Origin: Aphrocallistes beatrix
Taxonomy: Eukaryota; Porifera; Hexactinellida; Sceptrulophora; Aphrocallistidae
NCBI GenBank assembly: GCA_963281255.1
Contig: OY725494.1
Coordinates: forward strand, 757,934 to 821,933
Length of the DNA stretch: 64,000 nt
Reading direction: 5' to 3'
A model generated the notes under the pieces. That model had not been told where the DNA came from and did not search any database. It saw nothing but the letters and a program-made list of their open reading frames with translations. Positions 11,352 to 22,543 of this stretch are shown piece after piece (the stretch's first letter is position 1; every line of letters begins with the position of its first letter). Position numbers and translations under genes: made by a program.

Positions 11352-11595
11352 AATTTTTGGATTTGATACTCACTCTTCCATTTTTGGAATTTGTTACTTC
11401 TGACCGTATATATTTGTTATTCTAAGTCGCTTAATTTATTTTGTTCTCCCAGATACTTTTAAATCAATTCTCATATTAAATGATACGGCTAATTACGGCT
11501 AATTTTTTACTTTGTTCCATTTTACGATGTTTTTTCATCTATTAATACTGTTTCGTTACTATGCTCTAAATGGAACAAAAAAAAAGAACACAAAC

Positions 11596-12050
11596 GGGAT
11601 AGGAGTGTGCTTCTACATTTCCTAAGATGGCACCATACCATACTGTCCAACCCTCCAGATTTCGTTTGTCTATCCTGACTCCCGACGCAAGTCCCACCGG
11701 GAGCTATATAATCCCGATTTGACCTATTTTCTCCATATTTAACCCGATATTCTACATTGTTAATTCAATATTTCCCTCAACTTCAAGACAATAACCACGC
11801 GTATGGGGTTTTAGATCACTACTCTATTGGATTTGCTATTGTTATATTTTACACTTCACCATTTTAATTCGAATATCTGCTATATAAAAAATGGAATATC
11901 CATAGTCTGCCATAAATAATATAGCCCAAATTTTTGGTTCAAAGTTTACTGGTCCACGTTAGAAATCCCGATTTGAAGTAGTTACTTTGGTTGGACAGTA
12001 TGCCATACACAAAGGTTACGCTACTATTTCAGGAAGCGCACTCCCATCCC
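11596..12050. mobile_element. TIR element of unknown superfamily
   Basis: GGGATAGGAGTGTGCTTCT at the left pairs with AAGCGCACTCCCATCCC at the right, and inner blocks CATACTGTCCAACC and GGTTGGACAGTATG also pair. No clear target duplication and no open frame. Confidence 0.55.
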
Positions 12051-12743
12051 ATATATGTGTTTTGCCGACACTCGTCGTTAGGATGGTATACTTTTGCAAA
12101 AAACGTGGATTACATTTTTTACTGTTGATTATTTACATTCCATTTCCGGTCGCCTGATTTCTATATTTATTTACTACAAGCGCGCTTCGCTTGCTTGCGC
12201 TCCGTGGCTAGCGGACACTTTGTGTTCGCCAGATGCGTCCATTTAAGTGCCTAGGCTCACATTGATTAATTATAAGCTGGATAACATTTCTAGATACTTC
12301 TGTTATAATCGATATCATTCACGACTTTCTGTAATAATCGATATCACTCGAAAAATCACAAAATTTCACTTATATACTGTATATGTTAAAAATATTAATA
12401 TACACAATCTATTAAAATGTAAAATTTTTATCGCCTAAAATGGCTGAGTTATAGTCGAAAAACTGATATTTCTAATGATAAAAAACGATTTTCGATGTGG
12501 GAATTTGATCAACTTATGGCTGAATGCCATTCGTCAATCAGAATCACTTTTTCTTAATCTAGTGTTAAATCTGACCAATCAAATTTATGTAAAGACGCGT
12601 CTAAGTATCACTAAACCCTTTCGCTCATTCCGCTCGCAATAATTTAATTGATGTTTGGAATAGAGATAACTTAATGTACAGGAACATAATGTATAAACTA
12701 AAAGTAATACGTATATCTAATTTGTAACAAATATAATTTAATA
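12051..12743 (-). repeat. Truncated HEL-A copy and intergenic sequence
   Basis: From 12178 a reverse HEL-A tail (CAAGCGCGCTTCGCTTGC) with its inner ATCGATATC-rich part is recognisable to about 12480. From about 12515 to 12743 the sequence matches the downstream flank of the broken NHL copy (CGCTCATTCCGCTCGCAATAATTT in both), so it is part of the segmental duplication. Confidence 0.5.
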
Positions 12744-13628
12744 TCATGGAGAAAAGATTTGCAATCCCTGAAAATAAATTCCATTTGCAGTAACTAATTT
12801 ACGATTGTTTGTGACAGCTATTCCGCGAGGTCTTTGAAAGCTTCCTACATTGTAGCTATCCTTTCCAAACTTGTCAAGAAATACGCCATCTTTCGTGTAC
12901 ATTTTTATTCGGTCAGTCGCATAATCACTGAAGATGAAATTACCATTGACGTCTATACAGAAGAAATTAGAAAATAAAACTTCTTTTCCACGAAGAGCGA
13001 TTGAATCTATTTTCTCTCCAGACTGGGTGAATACGTCGATATATGACGGTGCATTCAAATCATAAAGTACATAAACTCGATCTAAATAGAGCTTAACATC
13101 ACAAGGATTTTTTATAGCATGGTGTGAAATTTTTCTCTGGTACCTTAAGTCGCTATCGTAGATTTGAATCCGATTGTTGATGGAATCTGTGACGTAGACA
13201 TCACCGTTACTAGAGATGGCGAGTTGTCTAGGCTCATCAAACTGCTCTCGACCGGACCCAAATCCCCCTATCTTAGCGATGAAACGATTATCTACCGATA
13301 CTTTGAATTGGAACAGAAAATGTTGCTCTATATCTGTCACATAGATATTGTCTTGATGAATAATTACACCATATGGACAGCTAAAATCCTGATGTGTAAA
13401 ATATTTTAGGAGTTTTCCCTTCTCATTGAATATGTAAATCGCCGTTCTGAGAGACCTATATACTGCACTAAAGTAAGCACTGCCCTTTGGAGCGCAATTT
13501 GTGACATATATATCGTTTGTAGTTGGTTCAATGGCAATACCAAACGGTTTATCGAATTGATTGGCTACCAATAATCTGAGTTCATCAAAGTCAAGAGGTT
13601 GTGCTGTGTTTTCAAGATTAACAGCCAT
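12744..13628 (-). CDS. NHL-repeat beta-propeller protein, short type
   Basis: Uninterrupted single exon, 294 residues from the ATG at 13628. Almost the whole protein is a six-bladed NHL propeller, with blades at about residues 28-70, 75-115, 120-165, 166-205, 206-250 and 251-294. The third is the clearest: GSGREQFDEPRQLAISSNG, then DVYVTDSINNRIQIYDSD. There is no RING, B-box or coiled coil, so it would be a stand-alone binding module rather than a ubiquitin ligase; RNA or protein binding is the family expectation. It is the intact partner of the broken copy at 5019-5885. Partner and pathway are unknown. Confidence 0.85.
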   Translation of the reverse strand: MAVNLENTAQPLDFDELRLLVANQFDKPFGIAIEPTTNDIYVTNCAPKGSAYFSAVYRSLRTAIYIFNEKGKLLKYFTHQDFSCPYGVIIHQDNIYVTDIEQHFLFQFKVSVDNRFIAKIGGFGSGREQFDEPRQLAISSNGDVYVTDSINNRIQIYDSDLRYQRKISHHAIKNPCDVKLYLDRVYVLYDLNAPSYIDVFTQSGEKIDSIALRGKEVLFSNFFCIDVNGNFIFSDYATDRIKMYTKDGVFLDKFGKDSYNVGSFQRPRGIAVTNNRKLVTANGIYFQGLQIFSP

Positions 13629-14353
13629 CTTAACATTTAGATTTTACTAAGAAATAATGAATTATTAAATGGATATAGTGTACAGCTATCTTTAAATACT
13701 GGTATACTATGCCTATTAGTCCTAAAACCAGAATATCAATATCGTTTGGATGCATATTTTCGGTTTAAGACTTCTTGTGATATTGCTTGTATTTAAAACC
13801 CGGGCACGTCCAGGAATGTTGAAGTGAAAGTGAAAGTTAATTGAGAGTAAACTGAAAGTGAAAATGAAACGTGGGTCATTTCTATTTATACCTTTGTGAC
13901 CCCGAGTATTCGCCGGGTTAATTAATAGAGGTAGAAATGTACATATCGCATCGTTAATTGAATTAAGCGCGCATAGTTCGCATTCGCGACGCAGCCTACG
14001 GACACAAACCCATCCACCTATTTCGTTGAAGACTTATAATAATTGAGTAAACACATAATGTAATCCCGTATATACTTGTATAATCATGATATAAATTAAC
14101 TTAGCCAGTTTTGTTGCTGCTAATTGAAGAATCATGCATCTGATGAAGTGCAAACTTGCTGACTTTACAATCCGCGACTTGCAAAGCATCGAAACACCAA
14201 ATCCGAGACAGCCGAACTTACTGTATTGGTATCGACAGAAATCACAATCCCAACAACGGGCGCATTCCTGGAACCAACGATGACTGATGGAGGTGCGATC
14301 ACGAATGGCATTGGAACTGCTATTGGAAAGACTGCAAAGCTGTCCGATCAAGA
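13629..14353. other. Intergenic: duplicated upstream block and dispersed repeat
   Basis: 13660-13800 matches 8350-8490 (CTTTAAATACTGGTATA.., TTTGGATGCATAT, ACTTCTTRTGATATTGCTTG), the former upstream region of the other NHL copy. 13797-13930 (GTGAAAGT-type short repeats, then GGGTTAATTAATA) recurs in reverse at 50440-50600, so it is a dispersed repeat. About 14300-14390 holds a short direct repeat of GCTGTCCGATCAAGAT. No gene seen. Confidence 0.5.
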
Positions 14354-15140
14354 TTGACTGCAGAGCTGTCCGATCAAGATAGTCTGAATCTACTTAACAA
14401 CGCGTTTGTGCCCAGCAACGATTTCGATTGGCCTTATCAAAACAGGGCAAGCAAAGGAAAGGTCGAAAGAAGACATCTCAAGAAAGAACATTTCGATCGG
14501 TGTACATATCTAACGTTTTCTCTGGCAAAGGGGACTGTTCTGTCGTTATTGTATTATTTGTTTAAACTACCGTCGGACAAAAGTATGGATCTCTCGTTAT
14601 CAAGTCATTTACAAACTACTCGGATGTTCGGATTACAAGGATCAATAAACAACCATGCAACCACTACCATGGATTTGCGATTGAAGAAGCAGACCAATTT
14701 CTGAAGCGTTTAAAGTATACTCAAAGAGAATTGTGTATTCTAAACTCAAATCGGGCGCAACAAATAAAGGATGATCGCGATCTTCTTAAGCCTATAATAA
14801 AGTCAATACTTTTCTGCGGCAGAAACGGACTTTTGATGAGAAGACATCGATGCCATGGCAATTTGACCATAGACAGGCCAACAGATTATGATGGCAACTT
14901 GCGCGCTTTGTTTCGATTTCGAGGGGACTCTGGCGATATGGTCGTTTTTATTATAAAATGCCCGATATCTGCACCACGAAATTCTAAATGAAATATTTAT
15001 GGGGATCAGATTCTTGAAGTATTTTTACAACGAATAAACGACAGTTGTCACTTCTCAGTGCTAGCTGACGAAACAACCGATATAAGTGGCTTAGAACAAA
15101 TGAACATTTGTATGCGTTATTATTACAACAACATGTGAAT
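14354..15140 (+). pseudogene. hAT-family (ZMYM1/DUF4371-like) transposase relic
   Basis: Broken frames carry, in order, a zinc-finger-region-like segment (14354-14704), then SILFCGRNGLLMRRHRC and GNLRALFRFRGDSGD (about 14800-14940), then LADETTDISGLEQMNICMRYY (about 15060-15125). These are the ordered landmarks of TTF-zinc-finger/DUF4371 hAT transposases such as those behind ZMYM1. Stops and shifts at about 14702, 14990 and 15138 show it is inactive, and the catalytic second half is missing. Element ends were not found. Confidence 0.7.
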
Positions 15141-15627
15141 ACTTTCTGACATTTTGTCAGTATACGATTTGACTGGCAAAGCCCTCCAAAATCGATATTT
15201 AGTTATAGATTTTTCTTTCCAGGATTTATCATTGCACATAGAATATACTACAGTCGCAGGGAAGAGGTTTACCATATTGTAATCGGTTGTTAGTCTTCGT
15301 AATTTTTCCTAATACAAAGATAATTAAAATAAATGTCGGTCAACAGACCGATAGTGCAGCTCCAGGAAGTGACTCGAAGAAACATGAAATGTGAATATCG
15401 GAATACATCGGGAAATACTCATTTTAGGACATTCCACATGTGAATTATTTCAAAAGGTGTGAAAATACAGGGTGTAACAAAAGTCTTGGCCGGTTGTATT
15501 ATAGCATATAACAATAATATTTTTGTTTGTATTGTCTCGAATTACTTAATAACCAAATATCCACTATTTTCTACGACTAATTTTACCCTATTAGGGAAAA
15601 ATTAGCAACCATGTTTTCAAGCAGGGT
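15141..15627. other. Intergenic, possible solo mariner end
   Basis: No gene. TACAGGGTGTAACAAAAGTC near 15470 looks like a Tc1/mariner terminus without a partner. ATAAATGTCGGT..AGACCGATA near 15333 recurs at 49413, hinting at a shared repeat. Confidence 0.3.
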
Positions 15628-17722
15628 AACCCAGACCCTTTGACTGAATTCAAGCATCAGAGGAATCTTGTGACTGACCTGATGAACAGGGAACGTCGCA
15701 GTTTCTATTCTGATTGGATCAGTCAGTCCTGTCATGACTCATGACCACGCTCACTCTTCCGTAAGGCTAACACACTTCTCGGCTTACGCCAGCAACAGGT
15801 CCTACCACCGCATGCTGATAAGGCTGCTCTTTCTCAGGAACTCGCCAACTTCTTTGTTCTTAAGGTAGATAACATCCGTTCCACCATTGATTCAAGTGCA
15901 TCGTCGTCTTCCGTTACCCCCTCAGATAATTCCAACATCGAATTCCAACATACTTTCCACCAATTCAAAGAATTATCTGAGGAAGAAATTGTTTCCCTTG
16001 TTTCCTCTGCTCCTAATAAATCTTGCATCCTCGATCCTATCCCAGCATCCTTGGTCAAATCATCTCTACCCATCCTAGCGCCCATCCTTACGAAAATCGT
16101 AAATGGTTCCCTCTCCACTGGTCATTTTCCTTCTCCCTGGAAGCGCGCCATCATCTTGCCCAAACTTAAAAGACCAAATCTTGATCCCATCTTCTCTAAC
16201 TATCGTCCACTTAGCAATCTTTCTTTCATTTCTAAGATCACTGAGAGGGCCGCTTCCATCCAGGTCGTGAATCACCTTACATTACATCATCTCTTCCCCG
16301 GGACGCAGTCTGCCTATCGTAAACACCACAGTACGGAGACTGCGCTCCTGGAGGTCACAAACGACATCCTCCTCAGCATGAATCGCCAACACGTATCCCT
16401 TCTGGTTCTTCTTGATCTTAGCTCAGCCTTCGACACCGTCGACCATACCATCTTACTCAACCGTCTCCAGTCTCATTTCGGCATTTGTGGCTCTTCTCTG
16501 TCTTGGTTTGAATCTTACCTCTCTGGTAGGACTCAATTCGTCTCGATTAAGGGTTCTAATTCTTCCAATATCCCGGTCCAACACGGAGTTCCTCAGGGTT
16601 CTTGTCTTGGTCCGCTTCTCTTTAGCCTCTATACTAGTCCTCTATTTGACCTCATTAGGTCACACCTCCCCGACATGCACTGCTATGCCGACGATACTCA
16701 GGTCTATCTTTCTTTTAAACCCGGTTCCATCTCTTCTGAAGAATCTGCTTTCTCCGCCATCCAATCTTGCATCTCCGCGATCCGTTCCTGGCTCCTCACC
16801 AACAAGTTGCTTATCAATGACACCAAGACTGAGTTCCTTATAATAGGGACTCGTCAACAACTATCTAAGGTTCAAACTGATAGCATCTCTGTTGGTGAGT
16901 CGAGAATCTCTTCTTCCAAAGAAGTACGGAATCTTGGAACTTGGCTCGACAATACCCTCTCAATGTCTACTCAGGTCAGCAAAGTTGCCTCCTCCTGCTT
17001 CTACTACATCTATAACATCCGGCGTATTAGAAAGTATCTCTCTAGGGAAGTCTGTGAAACTCTCGTTAATTCTCTTATCACATCTCGTCTCGATTATTGT
17101 AACAATCTCTTGTATGGTTGCCCCTCATCCCTCTTAGCTCGACTCCAGCGAGTCCAGAACAGTGCAGCCAGGCTTATCTACAATGTCTCTCGTACCTTTT
17201 CGTCATCTCCTTTTCTTATTAACCTCCACTGGCTGCCTGTTAAACAATGCATCCTCTTCAAAATCCTCCTCATAACTTACAAAGCCATCCATTCTCTTGC
17301 TCCGGACTATATCATCCAGCTCATACAGGTTAAGTCATCCAATCGTACTCTACGATCATCCAACGCCATCCTCCTTGAACATCCTACTATCAAATCTTCC
17401 AAAACTCTGGGTGATCGTGCATTCACTTTAGCTGCGCTTGTTGAGTGGAATCTTCTGCCTTCGAGCATTCGGAATGCCCCCTCACTTCTTCTCTTCAAAA
17501 AACTCTTGAAAACTCATCTTTTCCGTATCGCGCACGACATAGCTTAAATAAATACTCATTAAATTAATTTCAATGCATATACATACCTTACAAGCATACA
17601 TACACATACATACGTACATGCATAACATACACCTACCTTTATTGAATTGTACAGCGAACTTGAACATATTAATATGGAATCTGCGCTATATAAATGTATA
17701 TTATTATTATTATTATTATTAT
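15628..17722 (+). mobile_element. 5'-truncated L2-clade non-LTR retrotransposon
   Basis: Contains the reverse transcriptase and ends in the L2-like sequence GCGCTATATAAATGTATATT followed by an (ATT)n tail. The endonuclease domain is absent, so the copy is 5'-truncated as usual for target-primed integration. A second, nearly identical copy starts at 33584. Confidence 0.85.
15744..17547 (+). CDS. L2-type reverse transcriptase ORF (partial)
   Basis: The frame is open from the codon after an in-frame TGA at about 15741 to the stop at 17545-17547; the first ATG is at 16051. Upstream of the TGA the same frame still reads linker sequence (DPLTEFKHQRNLVTDLMNRE). RT landmarks are in order: FSNYRPLSNLSFISKITER, AYRKHHSTETALLEV, LLDLSSAFDTVDH, HGVPQGSCLGPLLFSLY, and the catalytic YADDTQVY near residue 212 counted from 16051. 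A thumb and C-terminal region follow (LQRVQNSAARLIYN, LHWLPV). These match the L2/CR1 group of the Jockey superfamily. The missing 5' end and the TGA make it non-autonomous, although the RT core itself looks intact. Confidence 0.85.
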
Positions 17723-17922
17723 GAGTGAGAATTATTCCGTTCCTGCTAAAGGTAGTCCAATTAAGCGCAGTCGACTGTAGTTTGATAGTTGAGAATACAA
17801 AGATACATAAACAATTAAAGAAAGAATAAACGGGAAATTCAATGGAAAATAAAACTAACTGTAGCCCATGAAAATGGAAAATTAATATTAATTCTGAAAT
17901 TGTTGAAAATGCATAAACATGT
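17723..17922. other. Intergenic
   Basis: AT-rich sequence between the L2 tail and the 3' end of the next NHL gene; nothing recognised. Confidence 0.4.
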
Positions 17923-18825
17923 TCAAAATATCTGAAGACAGGCTTTCTTAGATTGACAAACTACAATAATTCTTCCTTGGTTGTCTAAGACGACTCCCAT
18001 AGGCGGTGTAGTAGTGTTTATCTTATGAATTATTTCGAATTCAGAATTGAAAATATTAATTGAACAAGAACAATAGTCAGGGGCGAAAATATTATTAGAA
18101 TTATCAACGAAGAAACTATTAGAATTTAAAACTTGCATTCCTCTTCCTTTAGAAACGACACTCTTCAGTATATTGTGATTGTAGTCATACAAGTGTACGC
18201 AAAGATCAGACGCATCCAAAATATAAATGTATTCTTTCGACAGCTTAACATCAAGAGGATATCTGAGTTCATCTGCACCAAACTGAGATTTTAATGGAAG
18301 GTCTTTATAGAGAATTCGAATACAATTGCTAGCAAAATCACAAATGTAAATATCTCCGTTTGATTCATCACAAGCAAGGCCAGATGGAAAACTGAATTTA
18401 AGCATAGATTTTCCATATTTCCTGATTTTAGTAGTGAAGTAACCATTCAGTTGATATATAAAAATAAATCGATTAGATTGATTCAAGAAGTTATCATCAG
18501 AGATAAATACGCGATTTCCACTAATAACTAAACCTTTAGGCCGTATAATATGCTCGTCATTACCACCACATCCAAATTTGAATAAAAACTTTCCAGAATC
18601 ATCAAATACTTTCACATGGTTATTATTGGTATCTGAAACATAAATATTATTTGTTATACTATCAACTGCCACTCCAGATGGACTTTTTAGCTGATCCTTT
18701 CTAGTTCCTTTCGTACAAACACTCAGTACAGGATGTATCTTCTCCTTATAATCAACTTTAACTCGTATTTTTTCCTTGATCTGGATTTCTTTCCCTTGAT
18801 CAGGACTATAATTATTTGTTGCCAT
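17923..18825 (-). CDS. NHL-repeat protein without the coiled-coil segment
   Basis: I place the start at the ATG at 18825 (MATNNYSPDQGKE) because it aligns with the starts of the paralogues at 10090 and 53004; the frame continues 17 codons upstream without a better ATG. The product has 300 residues. Where the paralogues have about 110 residues of helical sequence, this one goes almost directly from DQGKE to KVDYKEKIHPVLSVC, so the helical region is deleted or was never present. Six NHL blades follow (for example SPSGVAVDSITNNIYVSDTN), ending KACLQIF. Uninterrupted, hence probably functional. The AT-rich upstream DNA to 19870 gives no clear promoter motif. Confidence 0.8.
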   Translation of the reverse strand: MATNNYSPDQGKEIQIKEKIRVKVDYKEKIHPVLSVCTKGTRKDQLKSPSGVAVDSITNNIYVSDTNNNHVKVFDDSGKFLFKFGCGGNDEHIIRPKGLVISGNRVFISDDNFLNQSNRFIFIYQLNGYFTTKIRKYGKSMLKFSFPSGLACDESNGDIYICDFASNCIRILYKDLPLKSQFGADELRYPLDVKLSKEYIYILDASDLCVHLYDYNHNILKSVVSKGRGMQVLNSNSFFVDNSNNIFAPDYCSCSINIFNSEFEIIHKINTTTPPMGVVLDNQGRIIVVCQSKKACLQIF

Positions 18826-19870
18826 TAATTTATTGAATATTTCTAGTGCTATAGTTATCAATCTATTTATATCCAAATATTAGATTGGATATAGGTAGAT
18901 CTCAGAGTATAATATTTCATTCTTTACTAGGGATTTGCATAATACAAACGTTCTCCACATAATATACGTATATTCCTGTAATTGCTCCCCATACAATCTG
19001 TTGAAAGTAATTCTCCAGTTAATTTGAAAAAGGTGTAAACTTCATATATTTATTGTAAACAAAAATTAGTTTGGCCACCTACATAATGGTTAAATTCTGA
19101 AATACACTTAAGCGGGTTTTTCGGGGAATTCCTAGTTGTGAGAGAATGAAATTTAGACATGAGATGTAGATGTTTCTGAGGAGATCAAGTAGTTATATTA
19201 TTTCCGATTGGAAACCTCACGACACGATTGTGCCACTTTCTGTATTTTACAGTCGTCAAGTTATATTGAAAATTTGTAAAAGTTGAATTTTACGAAAGAA
19301 TACTATTTCAGTCATTTTTAAAATCGAGAATCATACCATTGTATAACCTTGTCAATAGATGACAAATAATAAACGTAGACATAGTCTGGCTAATTAAACC
19401 CTGATAACATTCATTAAAAAACAACATTAAAGTTATACTTAGGGTTTCCCTTCACAAATGAGGACATATTATCTTTCCATGAGTATTCTCAATGCTTTTA
19501 AGCAATAAAACTTTTCGTTTCGCGACCCCCTAAAAATCATTTGCGCGATCCTTAGGTTGAAAACATATTCAGCCTTCCTTTTAATATACAATGGTGCAGG
19601 TACGATTTCTTTGGGTGACTCAACACAATGCGTCCAATAGGCTTATAACGTCTTCAATCCCTATTGTTAGAAGCTTGACTCTGTATTAAAAGGACTGTAT
19701 TTAATTTATTTTAATCCGATTAGAGTATCAATCAAATCATTGATGATATTAAGACATTCATTAATATGCTCTCCTATAAATAGACACGAGACAAGATCTC
19801 TAGTAATTATCCAGTAAACCACTCTATATTCTTGTTAGCAATATTAGATTGAGTTATTCTATATTATCAG
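18826..19870. other. Intergenic between divergent NHL genes
   Basis: About 1 kb separating two divergently transcribed NHL genes, so both promoters should lie here. I see no convincing ORF or TIR element. TATTGTAAACAAAAATTAG near 19055 recalls the HEL-B interior, but the match is weak. Confidence 0.4.
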
Positions 19871-20765
19871 ATGGCCGTTCGATTTCCTGATATTCCACAA
19901 ACCGTGAACCCCGTAGAGATACACATGAACTATTGCTTCGATCATATGATCACTTGTATCTATCATGGAACCCCAGGACTCCATTATCCTAATGGTGTCG
20001 CGATAGATTCCAACAACCAAATTTATGTCGCAGAAGGATATTATTGTGGGAAATTAAATCCATCCAGCATCGCACGTGTGTTGATTTTCTCAGAGACGGG
20101 AGAGTTTCTAAACACGTTCTCACATCCACACATGAGGGAGCCATGCGGTATAGCCATCCATAGAGACAATGTATATGTTACAGACAAATTCAAACACTTC
20201 TTATTCCACTTCAAAGTGGAAGCATATTTCCGTCTAGTCTCCAGGATAGGGAGTAGAGGGTCTGGTGTTGGACAGTTCGATGAGCCTAGACAACTCGCTG
20301 TCTCTACCAGCGGAGATGTATTCGTCGCAGATTTCTTCAACAATCGAGTCCAAATCCTGGATAGCGACCTCCACTACCAGCGAGACATCACACACCACTC
20401 CATGAAAAGACCCCTAGACGTTAAGTTGACGCAAGATGAAGTGTATATTTGCCGCCAATCCTCTCCTGACATTACAGTTTTCTCTTATACCGGAGACTTG
20501 ATACGATCTATAATTCTACGGTGTTTTTGGAATGCTGGTTATTCCACCATTCTTTTGCCTGGATGCTGACGGGAATCTGCTTATCTGTGATCGTAATTGT
20601 GATAGTATCAAAATATTTTCAAAAGAAGGCAGTCTCCTCCACACATCAGGGATTAGAATGGGAATGCTTTGTGGTCCACACGGAATAGCTCTCACTAACA
20701 GTCTAAAATTAGTAGTTGTGTCCGAGAATAGTTTTTTTAGTCTGCGCATATTTTCTAGTAACTAG
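19871..20765 (+). pseudogene. NHL-repeat gene, short type, one frameshift
   Basis: ATG at 19871 (MAVRFPDIPQTVNP). The first frame encodes four blades, including FDEPRQLAVSTSGDVFVADF, and ends at 20569. Homology passes to another frame at about 20518-20525 (after LIRSIIL), which continues FFCLDADGNLLICDRNCDSI to a stop at 20763-20765, where the family C-terminus SLRIFSSN lies. A single small indel separates the halves. The N-terminus differs from the 12744 gene, so it is a separate subgroup. Base use is more GC-rich than in the other NHL genes. It could be a genuine pseudogene or an assembly indel in an intact gene. Confidence 0.75.
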
Positions 20766-20850
20766 GCATTAGTTTTGATAATGTGTTATACTTTTCTTAT
20801 GAACCTGGCTTCCGATTTTATTGTTATCTATGATTCGTTTAATAAATTAT

Positions 20851-21002
20851 TATGTGATATCGATTATAACAGTAGGACAGATGTATTTAGAGATGTTATC
20901 TACCTTGTAATTGATCAAAGTGATACAGGCGCCCGAATTGCGACTCCTGCGGGCACAAAGTGTCCGCCAGCCGCGCAGCGCAAGCAAGCGAAGCGCGATT
21001 GT
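20851..21002 (+). mobile_element. 5'-truncated HEL-A tail
   Basis: Carries the HEL-A inner block (GATATCGATTATAACAGTAGG) and the GC tail ending GCGAAGCGCGATTG. It is followed by ATTAATTGAGTTTTAAT and AGTAAGGAT, the inverse of a short repeat (CCTTACTATTAAAACTCG) seen also at 5927, 7365, 27632 and 50305. Confidence 0.55.
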
Positions 21003-21089
21003 ATACATTAATTGAGTTTTAATTAATAGTAAGGATTATTCAATAAGATGTTTTGACACCAGTCAGGAATTTGTCAACACTTTCCTTTG

Positions 21090-21720
21090 TGGGGTTGAGA
21101 TTTACAGTCCGTTCCATCACGGCAATGTGAGGAAGTTTTATGGCGCCTGTATAATGAAAAGTGTGTGGAGGAAGGGAGTTTGTATGAGAGAATCTATAAG
21201 GACAAGTTCGAATACTGGAATGTTCTCATTCCAGTATTCGAACTTGTCCTTATAGATTAAACAATCTTCTCAAACTCTCAAAATCGACCTGTCTCCACAC
21301 TTTTAGACAAAATTTGGTGTGAAAATATAATAATTGAATCAACTCTGAGTGCAAATCATTAAGTTGTTACAATTATATTTATAGAACTGCTGATTTTCCC
21401 TTGGAACGTGCTCTCCTCTAAACTATGCGACTTTGGACTCTCGAAATTACTGAACACGACAATGAATGTGAGCACTCAGAATGTCGCCTGAAGTGATGAT
21501 CTCCATACACAACCTTAAGTGTGATATTTATAATTTGGGTGATTACCTATGAGACCCTGGAGAGGGATCTGCCGTATAGGAATGAGGTGGACTACCGCAT
21601 TATGATGATGAAAGCGATTGAGAAGCAGCATCTGTCGTTGAACAAGGAAGTGAAGGGACCGGCTTATCCTCTCTTCACTAAGGTGTTCTGGAATGTGTCC
21701 AATTCGACGCCTCTGTGCGT
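21090..21720 (+). pseudogene. TKL-type protein kinase relic A
   Basis: Broken frames resemble kinase subdomains: HHGNVRKFYGACIMK, then EEGSLYERIYKD in another frame near 21170-21215 (hinge), then VITYETLERDLPYRNEVDYR and FTKVFWNV near 21535-21690 (subdomains IX to XI). The mixture of frames and the lack of HRD and DFG motifs show that this is a decayed fragment. The best family guess is tyrosine-kinase-like (MAP3K or Roco type). Confidence 0.55.
21191..21258. repeat. Perfect 68-nt hairpin
   Basis: A 32-nt stem (21191-21222, starting AATCTATAAGGACAAG) pairs without mismatch to 21227-21258, with a 4-nt TTCT loop. It lies inside the kinase relic. Length and perfect pairing would suit a small-RNA precursor or a recent templated inversion; there is no evidence for either beyond the fold. 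Confidence 0.85.
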
Positions 21721-22316
21721 ACAATCCTCCTGGACATTCTACTGGAACTGCGGAACTCAGACCTGTCAAGTGGCAGCGACACATTGCAGGAAGTGGATAA
21801 GGACACAATCTTCGATTGGACCTGCAAAAGGAAGAATGCGCATCGCTTGAAATAATCACTCAAGGAACTACAGCACCAATTCTACACCCAAACATCAAAC
21901 CCATCTACGTACTCTAGCAACTTCCTGTACCACCGCACCAACTCCTGGAGAACCTCCTGGACAAAGGAGAATTCGGAGCCGTGTGTAATGGATATGGCTG
22001 GATGCATCACCATTAAAGAACTTGACGACAGGTACTGCTTTAAGGAATTCACGGAGGAGGTGTGGCTGATGAGTCAGCTGGACCATCCGAATATTGTGAA
22101 CTTTGTAGCTTAATATAGCGCTCAAAGGTTTTGCTTCCTGATGGAATTCATTGAGGGAGGCAGTCTGTATAATTTTCTACACCTCGAGAAGAAATAACTG
22201 GAACCAGACTAGATGACAAGAAGAAGGATGTTCACACCTTCATGCCACTCTACCACTTAGTGGTTTAATCATACCGTATCTGAAACGTGCTGCGAAAAAA
22301 GGATTGCTACAGATTG

Positions 22317-22528
22317 TGTGATGAAACTGACTTCTGCTCAGAATCAAGCAAGGTTGAGTTTAATAAATTCTAATTTGAGTTAAACTACAATCTACAATAA
22401 TACTAAAGGAATAAATACTAGCTACTAATGCCTAATACCGGATATGAATACTGACACTACAAGTGTGTCTACGCTGCAGGTCTTCACTAATATTACTTCA
22501 CTAATAAGGTAGCTATAGATACCTGACA
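22317..22528 (-). repeat. 3' LTR of the Gypsy element
   Basis: 212 bp, TGTGATGAAACTG to ACCTGACA as read on the plus strand; identical to 26806-27017. Confidence 0.9.
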
Positions 22529-22543
22529 TCAGGTACCCTCCCG

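Noticed and set aside
13830..13885. GAAAGTGAAAGT repeats as an interferon-type response element
   Set aside because: The segment is part of a dispersed repeat also found at 50500-50560 and lacks a neighbouring gene start.
18826..18876. Upstream extension of the NHL gene at 17923
   Set aside because: The extension begins with a TTG codon and lacks an ATG; the MATNN start aligns with paralogues.
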